IMG/VR virus record: IMGVR_UViG_3300030430_002820
Coordinates: 1-32,810 of that record
Length of the DNA stretch: 32,810 bases
Source: a virus
Strand: one strand, 5' to 3'
This document shows, one piece after another, positions 17,838 to 23,290 of the stretch. How positions within the stretch are numbered: position 1 is the first letter of the stretch; every line of letters starts with the position of its first letter. Below the pieces are notes generated by a model. That model saw only the letters and a program-made list of their open reading frames with translations, was not told the DNA's origin and did no database searches. Made by a program: the position numbers and the translations under genes.

Positions 17838-18615
17838 CCTTTATAAGCTCTTTTTATTTCGTCTTGTTCTATTTGGTTCTTCTCTTTCTCAAATGATAAA
17901 TAATTTAAACATTCGAATAATGATAGTTTGGTAACTTTGTCAAATCTGAGGACATCTCCTTTAGCGAGTGCATAAACTGATTGATACCAGCCCCATTTTT
18001 TGCCAAATGATTCTCTAGCGTTTGCAAATCCTGTTTCGTCAGATTCTGTTCCATATATCTCGGTATAGCTTGAAGTAACGCTTTCCCTAAATTGTAAAAA
18101 AAAAGCATACCACTTAATGCTACATTCATTGGCATCCCTTTCATAATCTCTTGTATTTCTTCTTTGCCTTCGTATGGTGCTATAGTATATTTATCACCTA
18201 ACTTAAAATTAACTGGCCTATACATAACACTCATTACTTTGTGCATGTTTTGCCAATCATTAATATTAGTTTCTATGTCAATATATTCTCCTAAAGATAT
18301 ATCGTCAAGTTTTGGTATGAAGCCCATGTCAACACCTTCTAATTTAAATCTTCTTATTAGTTTTGGTTTTTCAGCAAATGCTTTGTCTAGTATTTCTAAT
18401 ACCTTGTTAAAACCTCTTACAGAAATCTTATCTACTTCTGCAAGGCTTATGTTGCAAAATATTTCAACGAGCTTCATATTTAAAAAGTTTGTTAGCTCAT
18501 CAGTTTGTTCTGCGTCCTTATGAGCATCCATGACTTTCATATACTTTTGGTACTGCTCAAGTGTTATATCATTTAACGTTTGAGGTACTTCTAATTCTAT
18601 AAATTTCTTAGCCAT
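17834..18615 (-). CDS. Tail assembly chaperone, long form by programmed -1 frameshift (gpGT-like)
   Basis: After residue 207 of the short form (codon AAT of GCA AAA AAT) the -1 frame is open for 53 codons to a TGA at 17834-17836, which overlaps the next ATG. The extension begins WGWYQSVYALAKGDVLRFDK and continues KLSLFECLNYLSFEKEKNQ, a natural, non-random domain that has no start codon of its own. The predicted long form has 260 residues. The site, A AAA AAT, is a canonical X XXY YYZ slippery heptamer. This is the arrangement of lambda gpG/gpGT: a small fraction of ribosomes make the T-domain fusion that recruits tail tube subunits to the tape measure. The extension fills the 67-bp space that would otherwise be an unexplained gap. 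Confidence 0.85.
17905..18615 (-). CDS. Tail assembly chaperone, short form (gpG-like)
   Basis: A 236-residue protein starting MAKKFIELEVPQTLNDITLEQYQKYMKVM. This beginning is common among tail assembly chaperone-type proteins in Bacteroidetes phages. It is highly helical, with the central stretch VMYRPVNFKLGDKYTIAP near residues 130-150. The zero-frame end, GAGINQFMHSLKEMSSDLTKLPNYHYSNV, is the part replaced after the frameshift. Such proteins keep the tape measure soluble during tail assembly and are absent from the mature virion. It is the first gene of the structural operon and lies downstream of a cluster of dyad sites at 18703-18749. Confidence 0.75.
   Translation of the reverse strand: MAKKFIELEVPQTLNDITLEQYQKYMKVMDAHKDAEQTDELTNFLNMKLVEIFCNISLAEVDKISVRGFNKVLEILDKAFAEKPKLIRRFKLEGVDMGFIPKLDDISLGEYIDIETNINDWQNMHKVMSVMYRPVNFKLGDKYTIAPYEGKEEIQEIMKGMPMNVALSGMLFFYNLGKALLQAIPRYMEQNLTKQDLQTLENHLAKNGAGINQFMHSLKEMSSDLTKLPNYHYSNV
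17995..18001 (-). promoter_or_regulatory. -1 ribosomal slippery heptamer A AAA AAT
   Basis: Minus-strand sequence GGC A AAA AAT GGGG. Zero-frame codons are GCA, AAA, AAT; slippage gives AAA and AAA in the -1 frame followed by TGG. G-rich sequence directly downstream (GGGGCTGG) could slow the ribosome; I see no obvious strong stem. Confidence 0.85.
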
Positions 18616-18702
18616 ATTATAATTAATAATTATTGTTTATATTGTATCTAACTTATCCCACCTGCTTATATGTCAGATTAATAGTATTATATATATTTAG
18701 TA

Positions 18703-18749
18703 TTACACCATGTAATATATTACACTATGTATTATATTACACTATGTAA
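18703..18749. promoter_or_regulatory. Cluster of three dyad (operator-like) sites, 17-bp spacing
   Basis: Three copies of a 13-bp imperfect or perfect palindrome TTACA-CTA-TGTAA start at 18703 (TTACACCATGTAA), 18720 (TTACACTATGTAT) and 18737 (TTACACTATGTAA), exactly 17 bp apart. The cluster is 90 to 130 bp upstream of the tail chaperone start and sits beside an alternating AT stretch. The same dyad recurs at 28856-28915. The rest of the 166-bp gap at 18616-18781 is AT-rich with no TAnnTTTG promoter that I could find. Confidence 0.7.
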
Positions 18750-18781
18750 TATATATATAATATATATATACTGACTATATG

Positions 18782-18982
18782 TCATTTGGAATATTTTCTA
18801 TAATAGTATAGATAGATTTCATATACCTTATCACTCCAATCTTTACGGCCATAAGTCTTAGGACTTCTAATTATATTACCATTGTTATTGACTTCAACAA
18901 AGTATTGATTAGCGTCTCTTGGCACAGCGTAAACCTTTATGCCATTTTTTATACACCAAGATATTGCATCGTACTTTTCCAT
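18782..18982 (-). CDS. Small hypothetical phage protein, 66 aa
   Basis: A 66-residue protein (MEKYDAISWCIKNGIKVYAVP ... GRKDWSDKVYEIYLYYYRKYSK). The pattern, a helix, a strand pair ending NIIRSPKTYGRKDW and a basic aromatic C-terminus, resembles small proteins common in flavobacterial phages, sometimes as stand-alone genes near the terminase. No enzyme motif. It stands alone between the dyad cluster and the non-coding GGCC region and may have its own promoter; none is clear. An in-frame upstream extension reads QYLAQFNS before the ATG, echoing QEVYLKQFNT in the gene at 21260-21421, but a stop codon precedes it. Confidence 0.65.
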   Translation of the reverse strand: MEKYDAISWCIKNGIKVYAVPRDANQYFVEVNNNGNIIRSPKTYGRKDWSDKVYEIYLYYYRKYSK

Positions 18983-19386
18983 ACTATTGAATTGCGCAAG
19001 GTATTGAATTTATTGATAACTGCAAACTGTCAGGTGCAAAGTATTGTATGTATAGAGAGTTGAGTAATATCCAATATAGTTGGCCGTTTGCACAGACACC
19101 CTATATTTAAGGCCATATAAGGCTATTTATATTATTTATGGGCCAATACCATTAAACTGAATTAATAGGCCGTTAAATTGAATGTAATAGGCCTTAAAAT
19201 TGATGTTTCTTTGTTTTTATAGGCCGTAAAATAAAAAAAACCCATTTAATTAATCTTTTTCAACTGATTATCAACAATTTAAATTTTTTAAGCCATGATT
19301 ATAAAATTAATAAAAGGCCATATAAGATTAATAAAAATTAATTAATTATGCATCATAACTTTTATTATGTTAAATTATGTAGACAT
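18983..19386. other. Non-coding AT-rich region with spaced GGCC sites, candidate origin
   Basis: About 400 bp without a supported gene. GGCC occurs at 19082, 19111, 19141, 19168, 19190, 19222 and 19316, most 22-32 bp apart (about 2-3 helical turns), typically in the context TAGGCC or AAGGCC. Outside this region GGCC occurs only about 20 times in 32 kb. A DnaA-box-like TTATCAACA lies at 19268-19276 (one mismatch from TTATCCACA). The right part (19300-19380) is almost pure AT. Repeated short sites, a DnaA-like box and an AT-rich tract fit a replication origin, but the primase-helicase gene lies 8 kb away and no initiator protein is identified. Confidence 0.4.
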
Positions 19387-19410
19387 AAAAAAAAGGGCCG
19401 AAGCCCTTTG
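19387..19410 (-). terminator. Rho-independent terminator after 97-aa gene
   Basis: Minus-strand RNA: AAAGGGC-TTCG-GCCCTTT stem with a stable UUCG tetraloop, followed by U8. It lies 7 nt after the stop of the 97-residue gene and ends the small-gene operon that begins near 20768. Confidence 0.95.
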
Positions 19411-19416
19411 CAGTAT

Positions 19417-19710
19417 TTAGATTTTATTTAACCGTGCTAGTTTATAAACCCCTGTTTGAATATCTCTCTCAATTTCTTTCTTGCTTTTATCTGTGCCGAG
19501 AAATGATTTTAAATATTTCAAGGTAGTTCTTGAATAATCCCAATAATTTTTGTCAAGTATTGTCTTGCCTAAAAATCCCCTTTGTTTCTTTGCTATGATT
19601 GTTGAATAGCTTTGAAAATATATATATTTGTCTGTATATATCTCAAATTGATTTGCGACAGGGTTTCCTGTCCTCGTTGAGTTCATTTGAACCACTTGTA
19701 TTGTTTTCAT
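19417..19710 (-). CDS. Hypothetical phage protein, 97 aa
   Basis: Begins MKTIQVVQMNSTRTGNPVANQFEIYTDKYIYFQSYSTIIA. The combination NQFEIxTxxxxxFQSYxxxIA followed by YWDYSRTTLKYLKSFLG is one I have seen in small conserved proteins of Bacteroidetes and other phages (a DUF8033-like pattern). Function unknown. It is the last gene of its operon and is followed at once by a UUCG terminator. The start context ...AATATGAAAAC matches that of four other genes in this operon. Confidence 0.7.
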   Translation of the reverse strand: MKTIQVVQMNSTRTGNPVANQFEIYTDKYIYFQSYSTIIAKKQRGFLGKTILDKNYWDYSRTTLKYLKSFLGTDKSKKEIERDIQTGVYKLARLNKI

Positions 19711-19725
19711 ATTGTTTTAATTTAT

Positions 19726-19968
19726 TTAAGATTTTTTTGATTTAATCCATTTTACTAAAATTTCTCTTGCTTCAAGTTTTCCCAACCCAAATTCTTCTTG
19801 TATAAATATACCAGCACCAAACATGTTTGTGATGCCCGATTCTCTTAAGTTTTCTAAGTATTCAAATATTTCTTTTTCCATTTTTATTTTATTTTTTAAT
19901 TGTTTTATTTTTCTTAATTGTTTTCTTTTATTTGCATAATGCAAAATGTTTTTTTCTATTCTATGCAT
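19726..19968 (-). CDS. Small phage protein, 80 aa (core is last 51 residues)
   Basis: The C-terminal 51 residues (MEKEIFEYLENLRESGITNMFG ... EARE ILVKWIKSKK) match a widespread small phage protein pattern: a helix, the motif SGxTNMFGA, then EEFxLxxxEAREIL and W. The first 29 residues are lysine-rich and may not be translated. Two starts are therefore possible: the ATG at 19968, which overlaps the upstream gene by 8 nt, or the ATG at 19881 in an A-rich leader. I give the longer one for its overlap but think the shorter is about as likely. Function unknown. Confidence 0.7.
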   Translation of the reverse strand: MHRIEKNILHYANKRKQLRKIKQLKNKIKMEKEIFEYLENLRESGITNMFGAGIFIQEEFGLGKLEAREILVKWIKSKKS

Positions 19969-20452
19969 CTTGTTTAAATTCTGGATTAGGTTTATTAGCG
20001 TTCTTGCCTTCAGTTAAAACTTGTTGCATTATTTTGTCAACAAGTCTTGTGTATAAAAGCTCATTTTCTTCACTAAACAATGAAGGGCTACTATAATGGT
20101 TATAACTCGTTAAAAAATGTACCAACTTTGTAACCTCATTTTCAGCATTTGAATAGTTATATAAAAAGTCAATCATTCTCTGATAATAATCAGTAATATA
20201 TACGTCCTCCTCATAAATGCCATTGCTGTCAAAAATAACCTCTTGAACGTTACAATTTCCATTATTAAAGTAGTCATAATTTAATCTTGAAACTACTCTT
20301 ATAAGTTCACCCTGTATTGTAGGAGCGTCTCCACAATCGGGGACTAATATTTTATAAAGTTCATTATATTCAGTTTGATAAATGCCTTCATCATTCCAAT
20401 AAGTTTTACCTTTTGGTGTAAATTTTTCGTATGTGATTTGTTTTGTTTTCAT
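19961..20452 (-). CDS. Hypothetical acidic phage protein, 163 aa
   Basis: A 163-residue protein starting MKTKQITYEKFTPKGKTYWNDEGIYQ. It has the striking stretch VPDCGDAPTIQGELIRVVSRLNYDYFNNGNCN near residues 38-69, with two Cys-containing loops and a GELIR helix, then a helical C-terminal half. I cannot assign it to a named family. Preceded by the common AATATGAAAAC start context and followed by an 8-nt overlap with the next gene. Composition is typical of the phage. Confidence 0.65.
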   Translation of the reverse strand: MKTKQITYEKFTPKGKTYWNDEGIYQTEYNELYKILVPDCGDAPTIQGELIRVVSRLNYDYFNNGNCNVQEVIFDSNGIYEEDVYITDYYQRMIDFLYNYSNAENEVTKLVHFLTSYNHYSSPSLFSEENELLYTRLVDKIMQQVLTEGKNANKPNPEFKQDA

Positions 20453-20458
20453 ATTATA

Positions 20459-20575
20459 TTAATTTATTTCGATTGATAAAAAGATAGTAAAAATGAAAGC
20501 CATCAAATAAACAAATAGCTTTATAAATCTATCGTGTAAAATAATTTTTTCTAATAGTGTTTTTATTGTTTTCAT
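20459..20575 (-). CDS. Small predicted membrane protein, 38 aa
   Basis: A 39-codon frame in a region otherwise empty. The product (MKTIKTLLEKIILHDR, then FIKLFVYLMAFIFTIFLSIEIN) has one clear transmembrane segment at about residues 17-34 and a basic N-terminus. The start is the AAATATGAAAAC context shared with the neighbouring 55-residue gene; the two starts sit in an identical 19-nt stretch. Could be a small host-membrane effector; nothing more can be said. Confidence 0.6.
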   Translation of the reverse strand: MKTIKTLLEKIILHDRFIKLFVYLMAFIFTIFLSIEIN

Positions 20576-20577
20576 AT

Positions 20578-20745
20578 TTATTGTTTGTTAATATAGGTTT
20601 TAAGTGATAAAAGGAATTCGTTAAATTCTAAATCCTTTTTTAATTTTTGGCAAAAAGAATTATTTTTTTTATTTGGATAATAATAATTAATTAATTCAAT
20701 TTGTCTTTTAAGGTTTTTACATTTGTTTAGTAAATCTGTTTTCAT
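20578..20745 (-). CDS. Small helical protein, 55 aa
   Basis: A 56-codon frame, MKTDLLNKCKNLKRQIELINYYYPNKKNN..., helical and basic, no recognised motif. It stops 2 nt before the start of the membrane peptide gene. It is the first gene after the well-formed promoter at 20768-20799, which supports its being expressed. Confidence 0.65.
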   Translation of the reverse strand: MKTDLLNKCKNLKRQIELINYYYPNKKNNSFCQKLKKDLEFNEFLLSLKTYINKQ

Positions 20746-20767
20746 ATTTATTGTTTTTAATTATACC

Positions 20768-20799
20768 CAAATATAAAATATATTTTCCAACTGACAAAA
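20768..20799 (-). promoter_or_regulatory. Bacteroidetes-type promoter for the small-gene operon
   Basis: On the minus strand TTTTG (20799-20795), a 19-nt spacer and TATATTTG (20775-20768) match the -33/-7 consensus of the Bacteroidetes housekeeping sigma factor (TTTG...TAnnTTTG). The first gene downstream starts at 20745. The spacer includes GTCAGTTGGA, a string that also appears upstream of the gene at 22024. Confidence 0.75.
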
Positions 20800-20821
20800 T
20801 AAATATTATTTTTTTTTTATA

Positions 20822-20829
20822 TATCTTTG
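20822..20829 (+). promoter_or_regulatory. Possible plus-strand promoter -7 element
   Basis: TATCTTTG, followed by C, is an exact TAnnTTTG on the plus strand, the only such site I noticed in a non-coding position facing right. No good -33 TTTG lies about 19 nt upstream. If used, it would make an RNA that runs through the hairpin at 20864-20899 and the pseudoknot element at 20926-20987. Confidence 0.3.
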
Positions 20830-20854
20830 CAAAAATCCAAAACCAGATACGGCC

Positions 20855-20899
20855 AAAAAAAAACCCCCTATTAAATTTATGTATTAAATTCACAGGGGG
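20855..20899 (-). terminator. Terminator hairpin with U9 tract
   Basis: Minus-strand RNA: CCCCCT...AGGGGG closing stem around an AT-rich loop that can itself pair (AATTTAATAC/TAAATTTAAT), followed by nine U. It ends transcripts coming from the gene at 21263. The stem is symmetric, so it also folds in a plus-strand transcript but lacks a U tract there. Confidence 0.85.
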
Positions 20900-20925
20900 A
20901 ATAAAAACAACTCACATAAATATTT

Positions 20926-20987
20926 TAGAGGTGTGTAGCACGGAGAATAGCTACACTAAAGATACTTTTTCCGTTGAGCAACCTCTA
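20926..20987. ncRNA. Candidate structured RNA with pseudoknot
   Basis: Three exactly complementary pairs can form together: closing stem TAGAGGT (20926-20932) with ACCTCTA (20981-20987); hairpin GTGTAGC (20933-20939) with GCTACAC (20950-20956); and ACGGA in its loop (20940-20944) with TCCGT (20970-20974), an H-type pseudoknot. Both strands could fold this way. On the minus strand it is the 3'-UTR of the 92-residue gene (it even includes that stop codon) ahead of a terminator; on the plus strand it is followed by ATTTTTCTTT and preceded by a -7-like element at 20822. I do not recognise a named RNA family. Confidence 0.4.
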
Positions 20988-21263
20988 TTTTTCTTTACTG
21001 ACCATTGGTTTAAATTTAAATCCATCTTCTTGAATATTGATTTGAATTTCTGCACCATTTGGACAACACGGAATTTCCATGTCTAAGTCATAACAAGTTT
21101 TGTCGTGTGGATTCCAAATAAACAATCTACTTTGTGCCATGTTTATTAGATGCATAAAATCTTCGTTTGATAATGTATTATACAATTCACAAAGGGCTTC
21201 ATGTCTTGTTTTGCCCTCAAACCTTATTTTGTCAATTACGTTTTTACTTTCTTTTGTTTTCAT
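20985..21263 (-). CDS. Hypothetical protein, 92 aa
   Basis: A 92-residue protein starting MKTKESKNVIDKIRFEGKTRHEALCEL. The N-terminal half is helical (HEALCELYNTLSNEDFMHLINMAQSRLF); the C-terminal half is strand-like with a CC pair in MEIPCCPNGAEIQINIQ. No family recognised. Its ATG overlaps the previous stop (ATGA), so it is the last of the six-gene coupled chain running from 22024. It is followed by the pseudoknot-capable element and a terminator. Confidence 0.65.
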   Translation of the reverse strand: MKTKESKNVIDKIRFEGKTRHEALCELYNTLSNEDFMHLINMAQSRLFIWNPHDKTCYDLDMEIPCCPNGAEIQINIQEDGFKFKPMVSKEK

Positions 21264-21421
21264 ATTAAATTCATATATATTATTTCTCTGTTTCTGCTAT
21301 ATTGTTTTATAGTCCAATCAACACTTCTATCAGTATTGAATTGCTTAAGGTAAACTTCTTGATTGCGTTCCTTTATCGCAAAAATATAAGTATTCTTATG
21401 CTTTTTGCTTTCTGTACTCAT
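21260..21421 (-). CDS. Small hypothetical protein, 53 aa
   Basis: A 54-codon frame (MSTESKKHKNTYIFAIKERN ... VDWTIKQYSRNREIIYMNLI) that overlaps the previous gene by 26 nt and the next by ATGA. It contains QEVYLKQFNT followed by WTIKQYSR, which resembles the region around the start of the gene at 18782-18982 at both DNA and protein level. Possibly a distant duplicate. Function unknown. Confidence 0.6.
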   Translation of the reverse strand: MSTESKKHKNTYIFAIKERNQEVYLKQFNTDRSVDWTIKQYSRNREIIYMNLI

Positions 21422-21566
21422 CTTCTAAATGTTTATGATAAACTTCTATTTTAGCTTCTAAAGATGCTATCTTATCCTCGTATTCAGCATTTTTAGTTGT
21501 GGCATTATTTAATAATTGCCTAAGATGATTAATTTCTATTCTGTATAAATCTGCTTGTCCTGTCAT
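21396..21566 (-). CDS. Small coiled-coil protein, 56 aa
   Basis: A 57-codon frame, MTGQADLYRIEINHLRQLLN followed by AEYEDKIASLEAKIEVYHKHLEDE, with a clear heptad pattern of I/L residues across about 45 residues. It overlaps the upstream gene by ATGA. Likely a dimeric coiled coil; role unknown. Confidence 0.65.
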   Translation of the reverse strand: MTGQADLYRIEINHLRQLLNNATTKNAEYEDKIASLEAKIEVYHKHLEDEYRKQKA

Positions 21567-21733
21567 TTATTTTTAATTATTATTTTATCTTGTAAAAAAC
21601 TTATTGTGTCCATTATAAACATTTCTTTTTGTCTGTGATTATCCATTTCCTGTGGAACACATATCCAATAGTTCGTTGTCTTTGGAGTTAAGAACTTTTT
21701 TATCATTTCCCCTATTTGTCTCATTGGTCTCAT
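21563..21733 (-). CDS. Small hypothetical protein, 56 aa
   Basis: A 57-codon frame, MRPMRQIGEMIKKFLTPKTT followed by NYWICVPQEMDNHRQKEMFI. It begins 5 nt after the previous stop codon and ends in an ATGA overlap. No motif recognised, but the codon order and tight coupling favour a real gene. Confidence 0.6.
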   Translation of the reverse strand: MRPMRQIGEMIKKFLTPKTTNYWICVPQEMDNHRQKEMFIMDTISFLQDKIIIKNK

Positions 21734-21737
21734 AATT

Positions 21738-21902
21738 TTATTCGTTTATTAATTTATAAATTATATCACAAGACATGGTTACGTCTTTAAATAAAGTTTC
21801 TTTATTTTCTTGAGACATTCTATTTTCTTTTTGTATTTTTTTAATATTATATTTAATATCAGATATGTAATACATAATTAAATTATACGTTGTTTTTTTC
21901 AT
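21738..21902 (-). CDS. Small hypothetical protein, 54 aa
   Basis: A 55-codon frame, MKKTTYNLIMYYISDIKYNI then KKIQKENRMSQENKETLFKD, with an aromatic N-terminal helix. Starts in an ATGA overlap with the preceding 41-residue gene. No recognisable family. Confidence 0.6.
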   Translation of the reverse strand: MKKTTYNLIMYYISDIKYNIKKIQKENRMSQENKETLFKDVTMSCDIIYKLINE

Positions 21903-22024
21903 TTCTTCTTTGTTTTATTGTTTATTAATTCTATGTTTTTTTTCATTATCCAATCAAAATCAGAACTATGAAAGTATCTGTTCTTGTCGTAATGTTCTAT
22001 TGTTTTCTTAATTTGTTTCTTCAT
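21899..22024 (-). CDS. Small basic protein, 41 aa
   Basis: A 42-codon frame, MKKQIKKTIEHYDKNRYFHS then DFDWIMKKNIELINNKTKKK, with a highly basic composition. First gene of the ATGA-linked chain that runs to 20985. It starts 51 nt after the terminase stop, in a gap containing TTTATTTGGATATGTCAGTTGGA, a weak match to the Bacteroidetes promoter. Confidence 0.55.
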   Translation of the reverse strand: MKKQIKKTIEHYDKNRYFHSSDFDWIMKKNIELINNKTKKK

Positions 22025-22075
22025 AACACTTACAATATTAAGCATTCCAACTGACATATCCAAATAAAAAATATA

Positions 22076-23290
22076 TTATTTTACAAAATAACTTCCGTGT
22101 GGTACAGAACGAGTCAGCAAATATTGAATTGCATATCTGGAAGCGTCGATGCCATGATTGAATTTATCAATAGGAATTGCACCTGTTAGTTTCCATGAAT
22201 AGTTATTGAACTCTCGTATTAAATTTACACTATCACTATCAATTATAATATTGTAGTCTTGCATCAAACTTATTCCTGTTAGTATGCTACCTTTTCTTTT
22301 TATTGTAGGTACAATATTCAAACCTTTGGATTTACATTCAGATATTAAACGTGGCTCAGAATTATCACATACTATTAAATTCTTACCCATGTATCGAATT
22401 GACAAATCAAATATTTGTGTTGTAGTCAAACCTTTTTTATAAAAGTGTTCTCTAATCCAAATTAATTTCCTTACTTTGTCAATGGCAACTTCACATAAGC
22501 AACTCTCGTCAACAGAGAATCCTATATCTAATCCACCTATTGAATCTATTTGGGTATTGAATTTACCTATATTCCAATGAGTAAATATTACACCCTCTGC
22601 TCTTTTGAGCCAACCACCCATTATCTGATGCTGATATTTCTCTGGCCTTCTTATCTTCATGTCTTCGATTTGTTTTACAAAAGATTGTGATAAGTGTTTT
22701 AGATTGTCTAAGTATGTTGTATGGATATATGTTATATTATTCTTACTTCCATTATAACCATCTGGAATACCTCTATTCTGAAAAAACCTTTGATATATCC
22801 AATTCTCTTTTGTAGTAGGGTTTAGAATTAATATACATCTGTTAGTAACATTCTTTGCTCTGATACTAAAATCAATTTTATCAAAGCTTTCCTCATCAGT
22901 TAACTCCTCTGCTTCATCAAGTACAAATGTAGATACACCCTGTATAGATTTTAGTTTTGCCGTTTGGTCTCCACTACTTGTTCTTATACCACTAAAGTAT
23001 ATTGAACTGCCTGTTAAATTATTTATGATTTCTGTTTTAGTTATTGTGAATTGTTCGCCAATACCCATGAGCTCAATCTTCTCTATGAACTCTGGTATAA
23101 TTGACATGCCTGCTGAAGTCATTGTGAATCTAGTAAACAATATTCTGTGTCCAGATTCGTATGTTAATAATACTAAAAATGTATTTACGGCAAAAGATTT
23201 CCCACTTCCACGTCCACCTGTTATTACAAAGTATCTATCTTTTGAATTGAATAAGGTTTGGTATTTATTGTTTAGATTGAGGTTTTTCAT
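22076..23290 (-). CDS. terL: Terminase large subunit
   Basis: A 404-residue packaging motor of the PBSX/Terminase_3 type. Walker A is GGRGSGKS at residues 25-32 and Walker B with the catalytic Glu is VLDEAEE at 123-129. The C-terminal RNase H-like nuclease shows GLDIGFSVD near 255, VCDNSEPR near 305 and HGIDASRY at 379-386, the three acidic positions that bind metal. It cuts the concatemer and pumps DNA through the portal using ATP. Length is normal. The start overlaps the small terminase gene by 26 nt, indicating coupling. Confidence 0.93.
   Translation of the reverse strand: MKNLNLNNKYQTLFNSKDRYFVITGGRGSGKSFAVNTFLVLLTYESGHRILFTRFTMTSAGMSIIPEFIEKIELMGIGEQFTITKTEIINNLTGSSIYFSGIRTSSGDQTAKLKSIQGVSTFVLDEAEELTDEESFDKIDFSIRAKNVTNRCILILNPTTKENWIYQRFFQNRGIPDGYNGSKNNITYIHTTYLDNLKHLSQSFVKQIEDMKIRRPEKYQHQIMGGWLKRAEGVIFTHWNIGKFNTQIDSIGGLDIGFSVDESCLCEVAIDKVRKLIWIREHFYKKGLTTTQIFDLSIRYMGKNLIVCDNSEPRLISECKSKGLNIVPTIKRKGSILTGISLMQDYNIIIDSDSVNLIREFNNYSWKLTGAIPIDKFNHGIDASRYAIQYLLTRSVPHGSYFVK

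Noticed and set aside
18661-18780. CRISPR array
   Set aside because: The repeats are 13 bp palindromes 17 bp apart, with spacers of 4 bp; this is an operator-type array.
19028-19117. Minus-strand frame of 28 codons starting MALNIGCLCKRP
   Set aside because: Starts within the GGCC array, has no leader, and there is no sign of a coding pattern.
20926-20987. tRNA gene
   Set aside because: The 7-bp closing stem and adjacent 7-bp hairpin look like acceptor and T arms, but there is no TTCRA loop, anticodon arm or D arm.
22025-22075. Strong promoter before the tiny-gene chain
   Set aside because: TTTATTTG is only a partial TAnnTTTG and the spacing to TTTTG is 15-16 nt instead of 19-20, so it is not listed as a promoter.
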